The notes under the pieces are model-generated. The model made no database searches. It saw only the letters and a list, made by a program, of their open reading frames with translations, and had not been told where the DNA came from. The position numbers were made by a program, and so were the translations under genes. From Tetracladium setigerum (lineage: Eukaryota > Ascomycota > Leotiomycetes > Helotiales), in assembly GCA_031472005.1 (NCBI GenBank), contig PZJY01000012.1, positions 1,984,001 to 2,048,000 of the forward strand: 64,000 nucleotides of DNA, given 5' to 3'. How positions within the stretch are numbered: the first letter of the stretch is position 1; each line of letters opens with the position of its first letter. Positions 56,790-64,000 of the stretch are shown one piece after another.

Positions 56790-58019
56790 ATGGCTACAAA
56801 TTCACACACAATACACTCATCCTCAACCCCGCCATCATCATCACCATCCCCCATCGTGCCCGCCTTTTTCGGTCACATTGCTACCACATACGATGCTCTG
56901 GTTGTTTTCGAGGCGTGTCTGAGTGGCCGCCGCAACCATGTGGCCCGTAGGCCATTCGATCGCGAGCGTCCCGATCTCATCCGAAGCGGGAATGTCTTCG
57001 TTTTTGAACAGCATTCGTCCGGCATGAAACGGTGGACGGATGGCTTACCTTGGAGTCCTAGTCGAGTCTTGGACGATTTTCTAGTCTACCGCGAACTCGA
57101 ACGACCACTACCTCCCGGGAGACGACGGGCGCCGAAGAAAGCAAAGATTGGTCGACCCGAGGATTGGAGAGATGCAAATTGTCAGAAACGATCATCATAC
57201 GAAACAGCTTGTTCGGCAGCAAGTCCCGGAGGGATGTTGAATTCGGACTCGTATGGAAAGGAGGATTTACGACTCGTTGTTGGCTCACTTGTGGATTCCT
57301 ACGATTTTAAGAAGGAGGGGTTGGTGAAGAAAACGATCAGTGTTACGATTGGTGACATCTCGCATCATCTGGTGGCATACATCAGCATTGCCGATGTGCT
57401 GAACAACCGAATGAATACTCCGTCGCGAGATCCAGAACTTCAGTATCTCATCCCACGACGCTCTCTGATCACCGATCAAAATTTCCGGGTTCCAATTGAC
57501 AGGGACGAGCAGCCACCACTCCCACATGATCAGTTCCAAGATCTCCATTATACCACCGCGCCCCCAATACATCCCGATATTCACAGCCACGATGGCCTTT
57601 CTATATCAACGCATATCCTTTCACCAACCTACCCTATTTCACCGCCCTCCCACGACTTTCCTCCTCCACCAGAAACGCATATTTTCCATCATCATCAGCC
57701 TTCTTCACACGCGTATCCGAGGATTGATCACCACCACATTTTAGAAAATCCATCAGAGTATCCACCACATCCACATCCACATGATCTACATCCACATACA
57801 CATACACATACACCGGGTATCGCCTCCTACTATTCGATGCAGCCCGAGCAGATAAATTTGAACTCTTATTGCTTTACACCAGCATCAGCAGCTGCTGTCT
57901 CATCCGCGGCGTATGTAACAGCGGTAGCAGCAGCAAATGGCTTTTGGGACAGTTCGCAGTTGAACAACTCGTTAGATGCAAAACAAAATCAAACTACCCT
58001 CCCGACTTGGTATTCATGA
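56790..58019 (+). CDS. Gti1/Pac2 (WOPR) family regulator, Pac2-like
   Basis: Single exon, 409 aa. The WOPR box starts near residue 26: FFGHIATTYDALVVFEACLSG, RRPFDRERPDLIRSGNVFVFEQ and GMKRWTDGLPWSPSRVLDDFLVYRELE, the conserved N-terminal half of WOPRa. KKTISVTI...HLVAYISIADVLNNRM (about 184-215) is WOPRb. The IRSGNVFVFE and PPGRRRAPKK details fit the Pac2 branch rather than the Wor1/Ryp1/Sge1 branch. The C-terminal half is His/Pro-rich, with runs of PHPHPHDLHPHTHTHTH type and an Ala-rich patch, and looks disordered. WOPR proteins bind DNA and control morphological switching, sporulation and virulence programmes. The long flanking noncoding DNA resembles the setting of other developmental switch genes. 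Confidence 0.9.
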   Translation: MATNSHTIHSSSTPPSSSPSPIVPAFFGHIATTYDALVVFEACLSGRRNHVARRPFDRERPDLIRSGNVFVFEQHSSGMKRWTDGLPWSPSRVLDDFLVYRELERPLPPGRRRAPKKAKIGRPEDWRDANCQKRSSYETACSAASPGGMLNSDSYGKEDLRLVVGSLVDSYDFKKEGLVKKTISVTIGDISHHLVAYISIADVLNNRMNTPSRDPELQYLIPRRSLITDQNFRVPIDRDEQPPLPHDQFQDLHYTTAPPIHPDIHSHDGLSISTHILSPTYPISPPSHDFPPPPETHIFHHHQPSSHAYPRIDHHHILENPSEYPPHPHPHDLHPHTHTHTPGIASYYSMQPEQINLNSYCFTPASAAAVSSAAYVTAVAAANGFWDSSQLNNSLDAKQNQTTLPTWYS

Positions 58020-58807
58020 AGGGGGTCTTTTTGGGTTCTGCGGGGGCATCAGGTTATTTTAAGAATAGGTTGGATGATATTTTACTTTTCATGGTTGTAC
58101 ACACATTCTTTGTTCTTCTTCTTCTTCTGGATGTCGTTAAAAAAAGGAAAGAAAGAATTTAGCCGAAATAGAAGTACATAAACATGAAATGTTCAACGAT
58201 TTTTTTGGTATATATAGCAGCATCAGATTGCTTCCTATAGAATTTTGCTCTTTGTTTGACGGCGGAAGAGTTTCTCATCTCTTTCTTTTTTGGTTCGTCA
58301 TTTATTTTTTGGGGGCCAGGTCAGGTACTGCCCGGCGGGCCGTTGTTGTTTGTTTTTGTGCGGTTTTGTTGACATTCATTCCTCCCCCCAAAAAAGTGGA
58401 CGTCTTGCTTTTGGCGATAATCTCAAATTATCTATGGGGGGCGTAAGGCGTAAGGCGTGTACGAAGTACGTACTGTAAAAAGTATCTCGCAATAAACCGT
58501 CCGCCTTTCCTTTCCCTTCCCATCGGAAGGCGTGTTAAACCGGTTTTTTCTTTTAAACCTTTTTTGGGGGCTTTTTTGAGCCGCCAAAAGTCTTTTTTGG
58601 TCCTTTCCCCGGATACGCAAAAAATAAAAAATGCGGGGATATTGCTTGAAACGACGTCCGTTCGTCTTCCACGGCCTGGTCTGGGTCTGGACTCGGGTCT
58701 GGTTTTGGTCGGTCGGTCGGTTGGTCAGTCGGTCGGTTCGTTCATATCATACGGTACTATACTATACTAGACCACCGGACCAGACCAGACCAAAAATAGC
58801 TTTCGTT

Positions 58808-58837
58808 CTGGCTCCCTCCTCCTCCTCCTCCTCCTCC

Positions 58838-58868
<31 letters not shown>
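58808..58868. repeat. Compound (CTC)n-(GAT)n microsatellite
   Basis: About eight CTC units run directly into about eleven GAT units. It is noncoding and lies about 0.8 kb beyond the Pac2-like stop codon. Confidence 0.85.
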
Positions 58869-61747
58869 CGGTTTCGTTTCCCGTTTACTCTACGTCGGAG
58901 ATTTTATATCTCTGCCGTAGCCCGTGGGGGCTTTGACATTGTCTCTGAAAGGGAAATTGTGATATCGGGGCTATTATTGTTATTATAATAATAATATAAG
59001 ATTATCATAAGGGGGCGAAGAAACTAAAACTAAAACATGAACCGAACTGCAGACTACCACTGCAGACCAGTAAGTGCAGAGCGATTTGTCCCCGAAATTT
59101 ATAGTATGTGGTTTATTTTTCTTTCCCGTTCCTTCTCCCCCTTTTTTTTTTTAAAAAAAAACAAACATTTTAGGGGGTCGATCATGTGCAAAGGATGACG
59201 AACGAAGGGAACGAACGAGAAAGTGGCACGGCACTAATGTATCCTAGGAAAATCTAGGTCGAGATCGAGGAAGGGTCGAGGGGTCGAGGGTCGAGAGCAA
59301 GCGGAAATGAAATGAAAGGAGAGAGATGAACGGTACAGTTAAAAGCTTTGTTGCAAAAAAAAAAAACGGCTCCGCGCTAGGTTAATTACAGAGTTTATGC
59401 ATGATGATGATGATGATGATCCGTGGTTGATCCATCTAGAGCCGCGTCGCGCCGTCCATACAAGAATTTATACTGTCTTACTGTCTTTACATATGCTCGT
59501 ACGAGTATGGGTCTCGTGCACTAACTAGTTACTCGGCAAATAACTACCTCTACCGTAGCATTGCATTGCATTGAATGAATGACTGGTTGCTTTCTTGTCT
59601 ACGGGCACCAGCTGTCCTGTTTCTGTTCCTTGATCTTAGCCTTTTTAGGGATATTGATTGCAATATATATATTGGCTCTCCCTTGGATGACGACGACTAC
59701 GTATTGTGTTCTATAAATCTATTTTATTCTACAGAGATCAAACGACCCTCTGAATATCAAGCCGGCCCTCAATTTTTTAAAACAAAACACGGAGGGGTAG
59801 GAGAAGGAGAAGAGAGGAGTGGGAGTAGGAAAGGAGAGGAGAGGAGAGGACAGTTGCTGAAAGGCCTATTATTCTAGGCTCTCTTCTCAATGCAGTCTGA
59901 TATTTTCCGCACAGGTCTGAGAATTCCTTAGACTTGAACTTGAACTTGGACAGTTGGACTTGGACTTGAGTTGTTAGGTATTTTTCGTGGTAAATATCAA
60001 GTTTGGTGGTGGTTTAGTAGCTAGATATAACTCTGTTGGCTCGTTGTCTTGTTCGGTACTGTATTTGTATCTGTTGGACAGTCGGACTGGAACTTGAACT
60101 TAGTGGAGAGTAAGTGATTGCCTTAATTTCTCTCAAAACTAACATAATATAACGCGACATACTACAATACAACACAACCCGATGCAATCCAATCCAATAG
60201 GGCAAGATCGTTAGTAATGCCAAGAGTAAGAGCCCCCCCCTTTGGTGTGATGTATAGCAGGCTACTGGACTATACCAAGGAGAACAAAAATCTTGAGATC
60301 TTCTACTCTACTCTACTCTACTTTTTGGTTATTATAATTTAAATTTATTAATTGTGAATGAATTCTTTCGTTTTTTCGAGACTTGAACCTATATTGTTAT
60401 TTTTCTGTCACATTAAATTATTGGTGTTGTTTTCATTATACTGTAATTGCGTAGCTTCCTGAATTTATCATCCATGCCGCATCGATATTTTGAACTACGA
60501 GACATACTGATGTGGCAAATCTTTCTCGTCTCATGGTGTAATCAATACTGGCTTGCAAGTTGCAAACTGCTAGCTTGTGAGAGCAGCAGCAGCAGGCGAA
60601 ACGAAAGTGGCTATATCATATACCATACGAACTGACCCCGTGTACTGTATATACAGTATATAACATGCAACAAACCAAATAAATCACTACCTACCTAAAA
60701 CGTATCGTGAAACCCCGAAGATTTCTTTCCCCCCATCCTATCAAATTTCATATTGAAAACTTCTTCCAATCCCTCCTGCCCAACCCGCCCTCCTCTCTCC
60801 CCAGCGAAATAAACGGCATATATCCCTTTTGCGCCCTATTCCATTATCAATAAGCATCAAAAATGAAACGAAGCGAGAGCGGGAACACTCCCTCGTGTGC
60901 TGGCTGGGTTCCGATACAGAAATAGAAATCAGACAGATAGAAAACTCGAACTTCATACCTGTCTTCAAATAGAGAAGTAAAAATATCTCTTGACTGCCTT
61001 ACCTAGGTACCTGAGTATAGAACCCCCAAAAATGAGATTTGACATTCCACTCATATTTTGCCTAGGTACTTAACCAAGGACAGGATCGTACCTACCTAGC
61101 TAGAGAAAGAAAGAAAGAAAAGAAAGAAGAACGAGTGGTTAATACCCGATTAGCTACCCAGTCTGCCCTCCTCTCCTCTTCTCGTCTCGTCTCCTCTCTT
61201 CTCTCATAAGACAACGCGAGTAGTACTGTACAGTAGACAGTAAGTATGCCGGCAGTCTGACAACGAAAAATAACATCAAATTTTCCACGATATTATTCTC
61301 CACTTACTTACCTACCTAGGTACTCACATGAAAGACAAAGAAAAGGTAAAGCCAAAGTCAAGGAAGAAAATACCGAGGAGATGGGTAAATAGGGAAACGT
61401 CACAATTTCACAAAAACGAAAAGGAGTTTCTTCACGCATTGCCAAAAGTCCCCAAAAAGAAGAGTCATCATGGTATCAAATCAAACCAAACAAAACAAAA
61501 ACCAAATCATACGGAGAAAAAAACACACACAATAATTCGAAATCGATTTTTATATCTATCGTTTGGATTCATGTTTTTGTTTCCGTCTTCCTCAAAGAAG
61601 AAGTCATTCATCTTGCCTTCTCTCCTTCCTTCCTTCCGAAAAGGAAAGCAAGAAGCAAGCACTAAGCCAAACAACCAACGAACAAGGGAACGAAACACCG
61701 TCTTATCAAAACAACCCCAGCCCAGTGCAAGAAAACGAAAGGGCTTG

Positions 61748-61771
61748 ACACACACACACACACACACACAC
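61748..61771. repeat. (CA)n dinucleotide microsatellite
   Basis: About twelve uninterrupted CA units in the noncoding 3' flank of the CCR4 gene. Confidence 0.85.
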
Positions 61772-62267
61772 AGATAGAGGGGATTGCTGCCATCTAGCCT
61801 ACAACACCTCCCATCTTCTACGCACTACACTTCTTTCATTTCACAAAGAGCCAGAGTCACTCGCGTAGACATCAAAAACGTGACAGGACAGGACAATGGA
61901 ACAGGGAACAGCAGAAGAGGGAAATAGCCTTTGTGATTTTATTGGTAAGTTGTCCTTTAGCAGAGAAAAGACTGACGACGACAACAACCCCAAATAATCA
62001 ATCCATCAGCCAGCAAATAACTTTCTTTCGCGCGCAAAAACACCCCAACACATAAAATGACGAATTCGAGCTCCGCGCGCGTGGCCAATATGAGACGAGA
62101 GCAGAAAAACCAAACAAACACCACCGCCATAGCAGCCACACCATAATTGATTTCGCACCCACCGCCTAGAGAATGTGCCCCTATCAATTTCAGTCCAGCA
62201 GCTCGTCCATATTCCAAAGAAAAACTCCAGTCCATGCTTTGCCATGAGAAGGAAACCCCCCGCGCCC

Positions 62268-64000
62268 CTAATCGCTCCTCCTTTCTCTCCTACTCGACGG
62301 ACCGAAATCCGGCTCCGCGTGCGCCTTCTTTTCCTTCTTGCCCTTAACCGAGAATTCTGCCATGAGAGGGATGTGATCACTGGGGAAATGGTAGTTGGGG
62401 AAACCCGGAACCTTGCGCATGTACTCTGGATCAACTGGCCCCAGAAGTGCGACATTTTCTAATGCGTTTGTCGAGTACCAGATATGATCAATAACGCCAC
62501 GGAAACCTGGGGTGTGATTCGTGAAGGTAAGGGCATCAGGCGTCTTGTCAAGGTTAGTGTAGGCGGAGCGGATTTGGAATGGATGTTCGATGCCATGGTC
62601 CGCCCAGTCGCCATATTCGAATCCCTTCAGCTCCCTGTGATCTGATCTGACACTGCCCTTAGACAGGAGTTCGTAAACACCCGACTCGGTTGTAGAGTTG
62701 AGATCAGAGCATATGACCAAAGGAATTTGGGTCTTGCTGGTATACACCATTGATGGTGCTGGTTCTGGAGCAGGCTCTGTCTTTGATGCGTCCGAGGCGG
62801 TGGCTTCTTCGTCTGGGATGGTATACTCCTTCTTGTTGGTACAGGCTGGCCACTTGTAGTACTTTTCGGCCATTTTGTTTATCGAGTACATCATGGTAGC
62901 AACTTGAATCAATTTCACATCGGCGTAAGCTGGGTCCCAAAAGATGTGCGTATTTATGAGCATCACGCGCGACCCAGTGAGTCGGTTCTCGAAAAAGGTC
63001 ATCAGGGCGATGTGATCTCTCGGCATCATTCTGTTGTAGATATCCCGTCGAGCCTTTCCAATGTCTTGTCGATTGGCAGCAACGGAGGCAAATTCGATGC
63101 CCTGTTTGTCCAGAAGAATGAATTTCGATCCTTTGTAGAAGGTTGCGCAACCATCGACATTCTTGCTATCCTTTTGGGACATCGTCTTTGCACGAGCTCT
63201 CGACCAAAAGATGCCCTTGTATCCTTTGTATGCAAGCTTCACTGAGAAGTACTCCTCGAATACCTCCCTCTCAATCTCCTGCAAGCATACAATATCCGCA
63301 TCTTGTAATTCGATTTCTTGTAGAATCTTCTCCCTTCGATATTCCCAAGACAAAGCTTCCACCGGAGAATAACCATATGCTCGAGTTGTGCATGCGCCGC
63401 CAGCGAGGATGTTGAAGGAAAAGACTTTAAATCTATCTTGGCCCTCTGCGGATGAACTACCGCCTTGAAGATCGAGCACTTCGCGGGGTTTTGCAGGAGG
63501 AAGAGGCACTAGACAAATTAGCATAGGTCCTCGAGGGGCGGAAAAGGAAGGCTTACCTGGAGCGGACTCTCGGAGATGGGTGATGAGAGAAACAGTGCCT
63601 CGTTCTACGATCTCCTGGCGCAAGTCTGGGTCAAATTCCGCGTTCCCTTCAATACCAAGCATCTCCAGCTTGTGCAGAGATCCTAGTTCATATGGTAACG
63701 TCCGAAGTTGATTGTCAAAAAGAAGGAGATTCTGCAAGTAGACACACATCCCAAGCTCAGGAGGCAGCTCAGTAAGTAGGTTGTTCGATGCATCCAGATG
63801 CCTGAGGTGTCGTAGTTGACCAATGACCGCGGGAAGCTGGGTAATCTTGTTGGATGAGATGTAGAGTTCGCTCAAGAAGTCAAAAACAAAGAGTGCTGGC
63901 GCAAGAGCTCGCAGACCTTGCCCACTGAGATCCAAGTTCACCCAGTCTTGACGACGCTTGACCATGCCTGTCTCTGCCATCCTCCCCGGATCCTTCTCGG
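62268..64000 (-). CDS. CCR4: CCR4 deadenylase (LRR plus EEP nuclease), N-terminus beyond the window edge
   Basis: Supported exons are 62268-63508 and from 63557 to the right edge, split by a 48-nt intron (63509-63556, GTAAGC...CTAG) that restores RESAPVPLPPAKPREVL. The frame stays open to base 64000 (upstream of a Met at 63980), and fungal CCR4 has a longer N-terminus, so the gene continues outside. Leucine-rich repeats (DLSGQGLRAL, LYISSNKITQLP, LDASNNLLTELPPELG, LLLFDNQLRTLPYELG) bind the CAF1 partner. The nuclease domain follows: FNILA, CLQEIE with the catalytic Glu, INTHIFWDP, ICSDLNS with Asp/Asn, and PSDHIPL with Asp/His. It removes mRNA poly(A) tails as part of the cytoplasmic CCR4-NOT complex. 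The intron is a multiple of three without a stop, so retention would insert 16 residues. Confidence 0.93.
   Translation of the reverse strand, partial: EKDPGRMAETGMVKRRQDWVNLDLSGQGLRALAPALFVFDFLSELYISSNKITQLPAVIGQLRHLRHLDASNNLLTELPPELGMCVYLQNLLLFDNQLRTLPYELGSLHKLEMLGIEGNAEFDPDLRQEIVERGTVSLITHLRESAPGKPSFSAPRGPMLICLVPLPPAKPREVLDLQGGSSSAEGQDRFKVFSFNILAGGACTTRAYGYSPVEALSWEYRREKILQEIELQDADIVCLQEIEREVFEEYFSVKLAYKGYKGIFWSRARAKTMSQKDSKNVDGCATFYKGSKFILLDKQGIEFASVAANRQDIGKARRDIYNRMMPRDHIALMTFFENRLTGSRVMLINTHIFWDPAYADVKLIQVATMMYSINKMAEKYYKWPACTNKKEYTIPDEEATASDASKTEPAPEPAPSMVYTSKTQIPLVICSDLNSTTESGVYELLSKGSVRSDHRELKGFEYGDWADHGIEHPFQIRSAYTNLDKTPDALTFTNHTPGFRGVIDHIWYSTNALENVALLGPVDPEYMRKVPGFPNYHFPSDHIPLMAEFSVKGKKEKKAHAEPDFGPSSRRERRSD

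Larger units (their letters stand above)
58020..62267. other. Gene-poor, microsatellite-rich interval of about 4.2 kb
   Basis: No supported gene. Repeats include (GGTC)n at about 58710-58745, (CTC)n joined to (GAT)n at about 58808-58868, (GAT)n at 59399-59420, an A12 run near 59356, (TCTAC)n near 60302-60323, (GAAA)n near 61105-61130 and (CA)n at 61748-61771. The right part is the 3' flank of the CCR4 gene, the left part that of the Pac2-like gene. Confidence 0.55.

Noticed and set aside
61328..61777. 149-residue Lys-rich plus-strand frame
   Set aside because: It is low complexity, ends in the CA microsatellite and lies in the 3' flank of CCR4; there is no family resemblance.

Overview
The window is nuclear DNA of a filamentous ascomycete (Pezizomycotina). 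The evidence is dispersed genes with short introns (about 45-140 nt) bounded by GTANGT/GTGAGT and YAG, CTAAC-type branch points, and fungus-specific families: Zn2Cys6 regulators, HET, WSC, WOPR (Gti1/Pac2), Pth11-type rhodopsin-fold membrane proteins and CCR4. The class (Leotiomycetes is my guess) cannot be fixed from sequence reading alone. No rRNA, tRNA or CRISPR array was seen. Exon boundaries were placed by hand from splice motifs and reading-frame continuity, so they may be a base or two off.

Left part (1-16 kb) is rich in glycan genes: the end of a GT8 glycosyltransferase, an O-fucosyltransferase-like type II membrane protein, a GT25 glycosyltransferase, an acyltransferase-3 membrane protein and a decayed second copy of it, a secreted WSC-domain mucin-like protein, and a Stealth (Xpt1-like) sugar-phosphate transferase. 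Together they look like a set for making and decorating a secreted or cell-surface heteroglycan. Next come two uncharacterised membrane-protein genes sharing a promoter (17-21 kb), a small single-pass protein, a HET-domain gene (22.5-24.6 kb) and a rhodopsin-fold membrane protein (25.8-26.9 kb).

The most unusual region is about 27.5-33.7 kb. It carries a four-exon gene for a tyrosine recombinase (R...HxxR...H...Y) whose C-terminus holds five C2H2 zinc fingers, and a second, unrecognised gene upstream on the same strand. Around them are a tandem 38-bp repeat with an inverted copy on the other side of the recombinase gene, further direct repeats, and a striking excess of GGTACC/GGAACC/GGGACC-type hexamers. 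The right side abuts an MFS transporter gene that loses homology just after its second intron. I read this as a mobile element of a type I cannot assign to Crypton or to the DUF3435 Starship captains.

The right part (35-64 kb) holds a Zn2Cys6 regulator divergent from a fumarase/adenylosuccinate-lyase superfamily enzyme (probable regulator-target pair), a five-exon rhodopsin-fold membrane protein, a COL-26/BglR-like Zn2Cys6 regulator, a Pac2-like WOPR regulator, and at the right edge the CCR4 deadenylase. The two regulators are set in very long gene-poor, microsatellite-rich stretches (43.6-50.8, 53.1-56.8 and 58.0-62.3 kb).
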